Source: GCA-2687025 sp964473525 (GTDB lineage Bacteria > Poribacteria > WGA-4E > GCA-2687025). From it: a stretch of DNA of 64,000 nt. Positions 1-7,890 of this stretch are shown one piece after another; position 1 is the first letter of the stretch, and every line of letters begins with the position of its first letter. The DNA is taken from positions 62,001 to 126,000 of the forward strand of contig CAYYPK010000003.1 in assembly GCA_964473525.1 (NCBI GenBank), read 5' to 3'. The notes under the pieces were generated by a model. The model saw only the letters and a program-made list of their open reading frames with translations. It had not been told where the DNA came from and did no database searches. The position numbers and the translations under genes are program-made.

Positions 1-64
1 CGTGGCCGGCAGTCACCCACACCGTCGCCAGCAGCAGCCCCAACGTCATCACATGCGTACGCAT
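1..64 (-). CDS. Start of a secreted protein (partial, runs off the window)
   Basis: On the minus strand an ATG at 64 opens a frame that runs without a stop to the window edge. The 21 residues visible begin MRTHVMTLGLLLATVWV, a positively charged start followed by a hydrophobic run, which is the pattern of a Sec signal peptide. A GAGGAGA ribosome-binding site lies about ten bases upstream of this ATG. Nothing can be said of the mature protein because it lies outside the window. Confidence 0.5.
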   Translation of the reverse strand, partial: MRTHVMTLGLLLATVWVTAGH

Positions 65-163
65 CGGCGCCTGTCTCCTCGGAACCCGCAGTCACTCTCA
101 GCCGCGTGACGAATAGGGAACGCCTGGGGCGGCGCCAACGGTATAGGCGCGTCTGTTCGGACG

Positions 164-565
164 TCACGTTCTCGACCAATACCACTCGAGGATGTCTAGA
201 TGGTGTGGCTGGACGTCCAGCCGCCGAATCTCGTCCGGCGTGGCAACTCGCCAGTCCTGACCCTCCATCAGCACGGCGCCGTCCAGCTCGTCCGTCACGG
301 CGTAGACGAACCAGTGCCGCTCGGCGCCGCCATCCTTGGGCGTCCTCTTGAGGTAGCGCAACGCGCTGCGGTCAAGAGCGATGCACAGCTCTTCGCGCAT
401 CTCGCGCACCGCAGCGTCGGCCGGCGTTTCTGCTTGCTCGATGCCGCCGCCGAACAGACCCCATAGGTTGCGTCCGGGCAGGCCAGGCTTGTCGTCGCGG
501 TGTTGCATCGCGATGCGGCCGTCAGCGTGTTCGAGAATCACGATCGCAGAGCTCTTCGCGCTCAA
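164..565 (-). CDS. Nudix hydrolase
   Basis: A 133-residue single-domain protein of the usual Nudix size. The Nudix box is complete: GGIEQAE, seven residues, then REMREEL, supplying the glutamates that bind the divalent metal. Family members hydrolyse a nucleoside diphosphate linked to another group; the substrate cannot be read from the sequence. The protein has no signal peptide and should be cytosolic. The start is TTG at 565, supported by GGGAGG just upstream; no better in-frame ATG is seen. It lies 40 bases downstream of the secreted protein at 606-1454 on the same strand and could be co-transcribed with it. Confidence 0.85.
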   Translation of the reverse strand: MSAKSSAIVILEHADGRIAMQHRDDKPGLPGRNLWGLFGGGIEQAETPADAAVREMREELCIALDRSALRYLKRTPKDGGAERHWFVYAVTDELDGAVLMEGQDWRVATPDEIRRLDVQPHHLDILEWYWSRT

Positions 566-605
566 GCACGCCTCCCGGTGTCCGGCGTCGCCGCTTCTCG
601 GTTAC

Positions 606-1454
606 CTACTCGGCGTGTGAGGATCTGAGGCGTCCCCATGTGACGGGCAGCTTCCCGGCAGCCTCGACGTCGGCGAAGGCCGACTCGGACTCCAACCACG
701 TCAGGACGTTGCTTGTGAGCTGATGTAGCTGTGCGATGTCTTCGTTGTTCTCGTGGTATGTGGGCAGACGCCAGTTCATGTTGAACACCTTCCCCGCGCC
801 CGCTTCCCAGTACCCGAAGGCTGCTATCTTGTCGCCCCAGTCGTTCGCTGGCGGACCCCACGCTCCCGCGAGCGTGGTGAAGTTCGTCCAGATCGTGTCG
901 AAGTAGTCCCCACTCTTGGGGAAGCCGGTCGAGTTCACCTGCACCCGGTCGCCTACGCCGGGTTCGTCGCCGTCTATGTTGACCAGGCCGTCCAGCAGCC
1001 CAAGGCCCATCGTCTCATCCATCACGGTTATTCCGACGTTGACGCCGTCGTCGGCCGTCGGGCCGAATTGACGCGCTTCGGCGTCCTCGAGTCCCATCGG
1101 CGTCGCGTACCGGATCGCCCACGCGGTGAGGAGTATGGAGCCACCTGCCTCAGCGTAGTCCAGGAGCGCGGTCATTTCCGCGTCGCTTAGCGGGCCGGGG
1201 TCGGAGTCGCCGTCGTGCCACCAGACCACGGAGTAACGACGCAGGTCGTCCCCCTTGAGCTCCGCGCGGTCGATGTGCTCGGCGCCAAGATCGCCCGTAG
1301 CGAAGTCCAGAGCTGGAGCCGTGAACGGCCCCTCGTCCCCGAGCGACATGATGCCGACGCCCTCAGCCGCGGCCATGGGCGCAAGCGTAAGGGCGAACGC
1401 CACCGCTATAGCGACGGACGACAACCAGAGGGTGCGCTGTATCGTATGGTCCAT
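606..1454 (-). CDS. Secreted DUF4960/ThuA-like protein with C-terminal GK-TW tail
   Basis: The start at 1454 gives a clear signal peptide (MDHTIQRTLWLSSVAIAVAF, then ALTLAPMAAAEG) and has GGGGAGGA upstream; the longer open frame to 1703 has neither. The mature part resembles the glutamine-amidotransferase-like ThuA/DUF4960 fold: a VVWWHDGD strand, then LLDYAEAGGSILLT and later FNMNWRLPTYHEN. It has no obvious catalytic Cys, so a binding or structural role with sugars is as likely as catalysis. The protein ends GKLPVTWGRLRSSHAE, the short C-terminal signature shared by five other secreted proteins in this window. It lies downstream of the sialidase gene on the same strand, which fits an extracellular glycan role. 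The family assignment is moderate. Confidence 0.65.
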   Translation of the reverse strand: MDHTIQRTLWLSSVAIAVAFALTLAPMAAAEGVGIMSLGDEGPFTAPALDFATGDLGAEHIDRAELKGDDLRRYSVVWWHDGDSDPGPLSDAEMTALLDYAEAGGSILLTAWAIRYATPMGLEDAEARQFGPTADDGVNVGITVMDETMGLGLLDGLVNIDGDEPGVGDRVQVNSTGFPKSGDYFDTIWTNFTTLAGAWGPPANDWGDKIAAFGYWEAGAGKVFNMNWRLPTYHENNEDIAQLHQLTSNVLTWLESESAFADVEAAGKLPVTWGRLRSSHAE

Positions 1455-1527
1455 GGATCCTCCCCTGTCTCCGATGTTGTGCGTCTGATCGTCGCATGCC
1501 GCCGTGCCGATGTCGAGACGCCCATGG

Positions 1528-3255
1528 TCAGGAAACGCCGTCTCGGTGAGACGCGACGAGGTCGGACACCAGCAGAGCCCTGTCGTAGAGACGTAGACGC
1601 TCGACCCCGGCCTCTGTCGGGACGCGCACGTCGCGGACCTGGGCCGGATCCAGACGCATGTCCGGGCGCAGCCTCCCCCATCCGAACTGCCGATGTTCGC
1701 CACCGTCGTGCAGCTTGCCGTCCACGACGAAGAGGATGAGCCGAGGCCCTGGATCTACGACGACGCCGATGTGGTGGGCGCGTCCAGGCCGTAGGGTTCC
1801 TGGGTCGCACGGCCACACGGTGTCGGCGGAGCCGTCTGACAGCACGATCTCAACGGAGCCAGCGCCGTCCGCGAGCAGCGCGACCCCCGCGCCGCTGGCG
1901 TCGCGCGCGTCGAACAGCGTCGAGGGCGCGCTGTTTGCCGGCATAGTCGCCCAGACGTCCACGGTGAACCCCTCACCCATGCCAACCGCGCGCGTCGGCA
2001 CGCAGGCGGCGTCGGCGGCGATGTCGTCCCGACGCACGTCGAGGACGAGACCGTCAGCCGCCGCCTCGCCCGAGGTCGACTGACCCCACAGCCGCTCGAA
2101 GAACTCGCCGGGTATCTCGTGGACGCGAGCCACGGTCTTCTGCGTCTCCGTGAGGAAGTACCGCCCGTCCTCTTCCACGAGGTCGGGGTAGCTCATGCGC
2201 ACGGCGGGGTCGTCGTCATATAGCGTGATCTCCGGCTGCGACCACTGAACGACCCGCCCGTCCGGGGAATCCGCCTCGACGCCGCCGCACATCCACACGG
2301 GATTCCGGTCCTCGTACCCGCGTCCTCCGTGGTTGTGGAACCAGTACAGGTACTTCCCGTTGTCGCATCGCCACACGAAGTTGGCGGCGCGCGGATGCTT
2401 CATCCGCCGACCGTCAGCGTAGGTCTTGTAGCGTGGCGCGCTCCACGTTCTGCCGCGATCCCTGCTGTACGCGTGGCACGGATGCCCGTCTACGGTGCGG
2501 TACACGACGTAGAACGACCCATCACTGAGAACGCAGTAGCTCTGCTCCTCCGCGATGGGGCCGCCGCCAGCGGGCGTCCGCAGACCGACATCGCCCTCCG
2601 GCAGCGTCTCCCACTCCAGCTTGTGGACATCGCGTTCGGTGAGGATGTTCGAGCTGCGCGCGAGGACGCCTTCGGAGCGCGTGAAGAAACCGTGCCCAAA
2701 ACCGCCCACCTTGTGCAGGGACAGGTAGGCGTCCCCTTCGTGCGTGAAGGGACGCCCGACGTTCCAGAAGAAGCGCGCCCTGCCGCCGTACGCGTTCTCA
2801 CGGTCAATATCGAACTCGCGCACCGGCATCCGGTGGCGCTCCGCCGACCACGTCCTGCCGTGGTCGTCGCTGTACTTGAACACGTAGTACCCGAGTGAGT
2901 CCACGCGCGTGCAGACGCCGCCCGCGTACGGCGGGTCGTCCGCCAGCACCTCACGCTGGTTGTCCGTGTTGTGGTTGTAGAAGCAGTAGACGCGACCGTA
3001 GGGGGTCTTCAGCAGGACGGCGTACGATGCCTCGGGGCCGTCCGCCGGTTCGACGTCCGCCCGGTCGGACCACGTGCGTCCCATGTCGGTGCTGCGCATC
3101 GTGATGACGTGCTGCCCCGGTTGCCCCTCGTGTCCGCCTCCCGTTGTCACCGCGCACAGCCAGGCGCCATCGTCCGTCTTCACGACGTACGGCTGGTCAC
3201 TATACGACTCCGTGGGTATCTCCCAACCGTTCTTGATATCGCGCCAATCACTCAC
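1528..3255 (-). CDS. BNR-repeat sialidase-like protein with C-terminal LamG-like domain
   Basis: A 575-residue protein whose N-terminal two thirds carry Asp-box repeats of a six-bladed sialidase propeller (STDMGRTWS, SDDHGRTWS, SRDRGRTWS). The last 180 or so residues look like a concanavalin-type LamG sandwich (DVWATMPANSAPSTLFDARD, LRLYDRALL). No signal peptide is seen, so it may act on imported oligosaccharides. The start is GTG at 3255, with AGGAGA upstream, and it overlaps the stop of the PhyH gene as GTGA, so the two are translationally coupled. The true substrate (sialic acid or another acidic sugar) is not determined. The context of PhyH and GH53 genes supports sugar degradation. Confidence 0.8.
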   Translation of the reverse strand: MSDWRDIKNGWEIPTESYSDQPYVVKTDDGAWLCAVTTGGGHEGQPGQHVITMRSTDMGRTWSDRADVEPADGPEASYAVLLKTPYGRVYCFYNHNTDNQREVLADDPPYAGGVCTRVDSLGYYVFKYSDDHGRTWSAERHRMPVREFDIDRENAYGGRARFFWNVGRPFTHEGDAYLSLHKVGGFGHGFFTRSEGVLARSSNILTERDVHKLEWETLPEGDVGLRTPAGGGPIAEEQSYCVLSDGSFYVVYRTVDGHPCHAYSRDRGRTWSAPRYKTYADGRRMKHPRAANFVWRCDNGKYLYWFHNHGGRGYEDRNPVWMCGGVEADSPDGRVVQWSQPEITLYDDDPAVRMSYPDLVEEDGRYFLTETQKTVARVHEIPGEFFERLWGQSTSGEAAADGLVLDVRRDDIAADAACVPTRAVGMGEGFTVDVWATMPANSAPSTLFDARDASGAGVALLADGAGSVEIVLSDGSADTVWPCDPGTLRPGRAHHIGVVVDPGPRLILFVVDGKLHDGGEHRQFGWGRLRPDMRLDPAQVRDVRVPTEAGVERLRLYDRALLVSDLVASHRDGVS

Positions 3256-4085
3256 GGGTTTCTCCTGGGTCTATAGAGCGACCGCCCGTAGGGCTCGGCG
3301 TCGCCCTCATAGACTGGGTTGAGTGACGCCACGGCCGCCCGGACGTCAGCGGGCCAGGCGTCGGGTGTTGGGTGCGTCTTGGCGGCCATCTGCGCCTGTA
3401 CGCGTTGTGGAAGGCCGGCGAAGTCCGGTTGGTACCAGAGGGTAATGACCGTGCGCCGCTCGTCGGACTCGTTCGCGTGGGTGGCGTGCAACAGTCGCGC
3501 GTCTCCGATCAGCAACTCGCCTGCCCGCGCCGGGATGTCCACTTCGTCCGGCCGCGTGGCGGTCTCCGCGCCATCGCCCCGCCCCTCCGACAGCTCGCGC
3601 GAGTGCGGCTCCGCGATGATGTCGTGCAAGGCGTTGTGGCGGAGATGCGAACCGGGGATCGCGCGCAAGCATCCGTTGGCCCGGGTCGTATCGCACAGGT
3701 AGTACATGAAGAAGACCTGCTGCGGCGTCGCGTCGTGGGCGCGCGGATCCTCCCAAGCGAACCAGTCGTAGTGCCAGAACAGGCGGGGTGAGCGAGGCGG
3801 CTTGCTGATGACGTAGCCGTCGGTGTACGTGGGCGCCTCGAATCGCATGGACGCAAGGGCATCCAGCGCGGGACGCCACGCGATCAGGCGCCCAAACACG
3901 GCGTCGCGCGCTGCCCCCAACTGGAACATGCTGCCCTGCGCGCGGAATCGCGCGGCCTGCTCATCCGACTGCGTAGCGCACAGTTCCTCGGTGGCGGCGC
4001 GAAGCTCGTCTAGCATCGCCCGTGGCAGTGCGACCTGCGGGCGGCAGTAGCCATCGCGTGCAAGGTCGCGCAGCAGGTCCGGCAT
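3252..4085 (-). CDS. Phytanoyl-CoA dioxygenase (PhyH) family oxygenase
   Basis: A 277-residue Fe(II)/2-oxoglutarate oxygenase. The iron triad is visible: H105-Y-D107 in LFWHYDWFAWEDP and the distal His near 200 in LLHATHANES, with R211 placed to bind 2-oxoglutarate. Flanking features typical of PhyH proteins are present (CLRAIPGSH, GELLIGDARLLH). Such enzymes hydroxylate small molecules; the substrate is unknown. I start it at ATG 4085, since the open frame upstream to 4556 lies in the GH53 gene and shows no domain. It sits 29 bases after GH53 and overlaps the sialidase start by four bases, so 5155-1528 is probably one operon. Confidence 0.85.
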   Translation of the reverse strand: MPDLLRDLARDGYCRPQVALPRAMLDELRAATEELCATQSDEQAARFRAQGSMFQLGAARDAVFGRLIAWRPALDALASMRFEAPTYTDGYVISKPPRSPRLFWHYDWFAWEDPRAHDATPQQVFFMYYLCDTTRANGCLRAIPGSHLRHNALHDIIAEPHSRELSEGRGDGAETATRPDEVDIPARAGELLIGDARLLHATHANESDERRTVITLWYQPDFAGLPQRVQAQMAAKTHPTPDAWPADVRAAVASLNPVYEGDAEPYGRSLYRPRRNP

Positions 4086-4114
4086 GTGTTGGCGCCGACT
4101 CCGTCTTGTGTCGC

Positions 4115-5155
4115 CTACCGTGGCGCGCCCGCCGCTGCCGCGAACGCGCGCAGGGCGGGCGAGGCCTCGCCCTCGGCGTCGAAGAGAGCGTTGCGACCGC
4201 CGTACCAGATGTGCAGGCCAGGCGTCGGCCTCGACTCGGGGTACCACCATAGCACGCCAAGTCCACGGCCTTCGGGTGTGTCCGCAACCACTTGCACGAG
4301 CTCTGTCAGGAACTCGCGCTGCCCGTCGGGCGTCGTTGGCCACCGCATGTGGTCGCGCCATCCCTCCGATCCGCGGAAGTCCGTCGGCGCGTACGGGTAG
4401 GCGGTCTCGACGAGGAGGATGTCCTTGCCGAAGTCCTGGGCCGTGTGAAGGAAGTTGTCGCGTACGTCGTGCATAGAGCCGTGCCACCACGGGTAGTAGC
4501 TCAGAGCGATGATGTCGTAGTCGACGGCGTGCTCTGCGATCTTGTCGAAGAACCACTTCGTGGCGCCGCGATTTGCGCCCTTGTCGATGTGCAACGCCAC
4601 GCGGGATCCAGGGGCCGTCTCACGCACCGCCGACACGCCCGCGCGCAGGAGGCGCGCGAACTTCCTCCATTGCTCGTCAGGATCGCCAGCGTCGTACAGC
4701 TTCCCGTCCGGCCACAACATGCCGGGCGTGATCTCGTTGCCGACCTGGACGATGTCCGGCTCCGCTCCCGACTCGATGAGGCGGACGAGCGCGTCCGTCG
4801 TGTGGCTCCGTACGGCGTCGACCAGCCCCTCGAAATCGAGGTCGACCCACGCGCTGGGTTTGGTCTGGTGGGCGGGGTCGGCCCAGGTGTCCGAGTAGTG
4901 GTAATTCAGGAACAGTTTGGCGCCGGAGTCCTTGACTCGCTTGGCGAGTTCGGTCGTGTAACCTAGGTCGTTGACGACGACGCCCCTGCCGTCGGGCTCG
5001 ACGAACAGGCGCAGGCGGAAGCAGTTGCAGCCGTGGTGACGCATGATGGCGATGGCGTCGCCGGCCGCGCCGCCGTCGCTGTACCGCGCCCCCTGGCGCT
5101 CGAGGCGAGCGAGGGCTGAGATGTCGCCACCGATCAGGAACTCGCCGTCGGTCAT
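4115..5155 (-). CDS. Glycoside hydrolase family 53 (arabinogalactan endo-beta-1,4-galactanase)
   Basis: A 346-residue TIM-barrel enzyme of full GH53 length. It shows the family landmarks: FRLRLF and LNYHYSDTWADPAHQ-like strands, the acid/base E141 in VQVGNEITPGMLWPDG and the nucleophile E250 in ILLVETAYPY. GH53 enzymes cut beta-1,4-galactan in pectic arabinogalactan. There is no signal peptide, which is unusual for the family and suggests work on imported fragments or a divergent substrate. It is the first gene of the leftward block with PhyH and sialidase. The start at 5155 has only a weak GGATGG upstream. Confidence 0.88.
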   Translation of the reverse strand: MTDGEFLIGGDISALARLERQGARYSDGGAAGDAIAIMRHHGCNCFRLRLFVEPDGRGVVVNDLGYTTELAKRVKDSGAKLFLNYHYSDTWADPAHQTKPSAWVDLDFEGLVDAVRSHTTDALVRLIESGAEPDIVQVGNEITPGMLWPDGKLYDAGDPDEQWRKFARLLRAGVSAVRETAPGSRVALHIDKGANRGATKWFFDKIAEHAVDYDIIALSYYPWWHGSMHDVRDNFLHTAQDFGKDILLVETAYPYAPTDFRGSEGWRDHMRWPTTPDGQREFLTELVQVVADTPEGRGLGVLWWYPESRPTPGLHIWYGGRNALFDAEGEASPALRAFAAAAGAPR

Positions 5156-5238
5156 CCATCCGGCTCCGTACCGAAGTGTCTTCAGCGATGATGCGGCTTA
5201 CACACTCACGTTACAACGCCACGGCTGCGTAGCGCGGC

Positions 5239-5266
5239 TTGTGCGCGCATTGGCGGTGGTGCACAA
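5239..5266. promoter_or_regulatory. Inverted repeat TTGTGC-N16-GCACAA in a divergent intergenic region
   Basis: The 172-base gap between the leftward GH53 gene and the rightward cyclase-TIR gene holds a perfect six-base inverted repeat, TTGTGC and GCACAA, separated by 16 bases. The same bases can be read as a rightward promoter (TTGTGC, 17 bases, CACAAT). It could be an operator for either gene. Six-base arms can arise by chance, so this is a candidate only. Confidence 0.25.
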
Positions 5267-5327
5267 TCGACAGACTAGACCGGTTTCCTGGGATTCATTG
5301 CGGTAGGATGCGGGGATATCCCGTCCG

Positions 5328-7589
5328 ATGGCCACGGACCCTCAGCCACAGCTAGATTTCGCCCACGTCCTGTACGTGGATCTTGTCGGGTACTCCAAGC
5401 TGCTCATGGAGCAGCAACTCAATCTGATCCGCGAGTTGCAGGAGATTGTCCAGGGCACCCCCACGTACCAGAAGGCACGCCCGGGTGACGATCTCATCGG
5501 ACTGCCCACGGGCGATGGGATGGCTCTCGCGTTCTTCGGGTCACCAACCGCTCCGGCCGAGTGCGCTGTCGAGATCACCGAGGTCGCGCGAGAACGACCC
5601 CACGTGAGCCTGCGTATGGGCATCCACAGCGGCCCCGTCTACCACGTCAGCGACATCAACGCCAACCTGAACATATCCGGCGGCGGCATCAACATCGCGC
5701 AACGCGTCATGGACTGCGGCGACGACGGACACATCCTCGTGTCCAACGTCGTCGCGGACATGCTGGCGCAACTGACGCGATGGACCGACCACCTGGACGA
5801 CCTCGGGGATGTGGAGGTGAAGCACGGCTTCCTGGTGCACCTTTACAACCTCCACGCCGACGGATTTGGCAACGCCGTGACGCCGTCGAGGTTGGCAGCC
5901 CTTGCAGGGGAAGCCGCGCCGACCGAGGACGCCCCCGCGCCAGCGGCAGATCCTTCCGGCACAACGCCGCCTCCCGTCCCCATGGCTTCCGCGCTCGCGG
6001 CTGTCGCCCAGGCCGCACAGCCGGAGCCGGACACAAAGCCTGCCGACGCGCCCGTCTCTGGCATATCGGGCTTACGTGTCGCGCTTCTCTACAAGCGCGA
6101 GGTGGCCGAGGACGAGCGGATGCTGGCCGCGATCGAACGTCGCCTCGTGCAGGAGGGCGCGAGCGTGTTCATCGACCGGCACTTGGACGTCGGCCTCGAG
6201 TGGGCAACGGAGATCGAGCGGCAGATCCGGGGCGCGGACGCGGTGTTGCCACTCATCTCGGAGGCGTCGATCCACAGCGAGATGCTCAGCATGGAGCTGC
6301 GCATCGCCCACGAGGCGGCGCAGGAGCAAGGCGGCAAGCCGCGGATTCTGCCGGTGCGCATGGGCTACGATGGTGTTCTGCCACAGGAGATGGCGGACAT
6401 CCTCGACCCTATCCAATACGCCCTCTGGGAATCCCCCGACGACGACGACGATGTCATCGACCAACTGCTGAGAGGCCTGGCGGGCCAGCCTATGGCCGCC
6501 CCTACCACCGAGGCTCCGACACTTGCCAGCGTCGAGCCCCCCGCAGTTCTCGCCCCACGGGCGGGGGAAGTGGAGTTCCATCCGGCGGGTGGCGCCATGC
6601 CACTCACCTCCGGCCTCTACATTGAGCGGAGGACGGACGCGGAGGTCTACACGGCGCTCAGCCGGCGCGACAGCATCGTGCTTATCAAGGGCGCGCGGCA
6701 GATGGGCAAGACGTCCCTGCTCGCGCGGGGGATGCAGCACGCCCGGGAAGCGGGCTTCCAGGTGATCCGCACGGACATGCAGAAGCTGAACGCCTCACAG
6801 CTAGAGTCGCCGGAAGAGCTGTACATGGCGCTGGGTGAGGACATCGCGGACCAACTCGATCTGGACGTCTTCCCAGAGGACGTCTGGCGCCCAAGGCGAG
6901 GACCAAGCACCAACTTCGATCGCTACATCAGCCGCGAAGTGCTGCGCAAGACGGACACCCAGGTCATATGGGCCCTCGATGAGGTGGACCGGCTGTTCAC
7001 GTGCAACTTCGCCAGCGAGGTGTTCGCGCTCTTCCGCACGTGGCACAACGAGCGCTCGTTGGATCCTACCGGCCCCTGGATCAAGCTGACGTGCCTCATC
7101 GCCTACGCTACCGAAGCGCACCTGTTCATCACGGACGTCAACCAGTCGCCATTCAACGTCGGCACCCGGCTGGAGCTGGACGACTTCTCCTTCGAGGAGG
7201 TGTCCGAGCTCAACCAGCGGTGTGGCTCGCCACTCGAGAACGAAGGCGAAGTCGCCCGGTACACCCGCCTCGTTGGTGGCTCCCCCTACCTTGTGCACCG
7301 CGGCCTGCAAGAGATGATGAACCGGGAGCTCGACCTGAACGCGTTCGAGGCCGATGTCGACCGCGATTCCGGGATCTTCGGGGACCATCTGCGGCGCATG
7401 CTCGTCTTGCTGGCGCAGGACGAGGAGCTCAGCGAGGTCGTCAGGACGATCCTGCGGGGACAGCCAATGCGCTCGCCGACTGGCTTCTACCGACTTCGCT
7501 CCGCTGGTCTCATGGTCGGCGACTCCGCGCGCGACGTGCGACCCCGCTGCGATCTCTACGCGCGCTATCTCGAACGACATCTGCTGTAG
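5328..7589 (+). CDS. Class III nucleotide cyclase - TIR - AAA NTPase fusion
   Basis: A 753-residue cytosolic protein with three modules. Residues about 10-185 are a class III cyclase domain: metal aspartates D18 (YVDLVGY) and D63 (PTGDGMALAFF) and the transition-state pair N122 and R126 (GGGINIAQRVMD) are present, but the substrate-selecting Lys three residues before GDG is Leu59. After a Pro/Ala linker (190-240), residues about 245-380 are a TIR domain (LRVALLYKREVAEDE, FIDRHLDVG) with the candidate catalytic E323 in LSMELRIAHE. Residues about 410-753 are an AAA_35-like NTPase with Walker A GARQMGKT (455-462) and Walker B WALDEVD (D551, E552). It stands alone between a divergent GH53 gene and a repeat-bearing gap. 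TIR-AAA proteins are known in signalling and defence; function here is inferred. Confidence 0.85.
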   Translation: MATDPQPQLDFAHVLYVDLVGYSKLLMEQQLNLIRELQEIVQGTPTYQKARPGDDLIGLPTGDGMALAFFGSPTAPAECAVEITEVARERPHVSLRMGIHSGPVYHVSDINANLNISGGGINIAQRVMDCGDDGHILVSNVVADMLAQLTRWTDHLDDLGDVEVKHGFLVHLYNLHADGFGNAVTPSRLAALAGEAAPTEDAPAPAADPSGTTPPPVPMASALAAVAQAAQPEPDTKPADAPVSGISGLRVALLYKREVAEDERMLAAIERRLVQEGASVFIDRHLDVGLEWATEIERQIRGADAVLPLISEASIHSEMLSMELRIAHEAAQEQGGKPRILPVRMGYDGVLPQEMADILDPIQYALWESPDDDDDVIDQLLRGLAGQPMAAPTTEAPTLASVEPPAVLAPRAGEVEFHPAGGAMPLTSGLYIERRTDAEVYTALSRRDSIVLIKGARQMGKTSLLARGMQHAREAGFQVIRTDMQKLNASQLESPEELYMALGEDIADQLDLDVFPEDVWRPRRGPSTNFDRYISREVLRKTDTQVIWALDEVDRLFTCNFASEVFALFRTWHNERSLDPTGPWIKLTCLIAYATEAHLFITDVNQSPFNVGTRLELDDFSFEEVSELNQRCGSPLENEGEVARYTRLVGGSPYLVHRGLQEMMNRELDLNAFEADVDRDSGIFGDHLRRMLVLLAQDEELSEVVRTILRGQPMRSPTGFYRLRSAGLMVGDSARDVRPRCDLYARYLERHLL

Positions 7590-7648
7590 GCGTGTGCTCA
7601 CCGACCCTTGGTGGCGCCCGACGTGCGGTAGACGCCCGCCTTAGCCGC

Positions 7649-7782
7649 GTCATGCTGAGCCGGAGGCGAAGCATCTCCTCCGGGGCAGGGCGCCGCAGCC
7701 AGGCCGGACGCCCGCTGCGCCACGGAGTGCGTCGGCCCCCGTACCCCAAGATGCTTCGTCGCCTTCGGCTCCTCAACATGAC
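7649..7782. repeat. Dispersed inverted-repeat element, copy 1
   Basis: In the 300-base gap between 7589 and 7891, the left arm GTCATGCTGAGCCGGAGGCG (from 7649, continuing AAGCATCTC) is mirrored imperfectly by the right arm at 7748-7782 (AAGATGCTTCGTCGCCTTCG, ending in CATGAC). The whole could fold into a long hairpin and has MITE-like or REP-like form. A related copy lies at 17513-17635, also in a gap. No transposase is near. Nothing else is recognised in this gap. Confidence 0.7.
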
Positions 7783-7890
7783 AGTCTGCGGACAGCACCG
7801 GCCGCGCCCTCGCCAACGCTCCGCGAGCCCACCCCTGCTGTCGCGCCACGTTGAGCGCCGCTCCGTTCCGCCGGTATCATCGTACCCAGG

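Noticed and set aside
5561..6625. 354-codon plus-strand frame
   Set aside because: Runs out of frame inside the cyclase-TIR gene with Arg-rich low-quality sequence; the overlapping frame has three recognised domains.
5328..7589. Naming the cyclase-TIR protein a Pycsar system
   Set aside because: No separate effector or cyclic-nucleotide-binding domain is visible and cyclase specificity cannot be read from the sequence.
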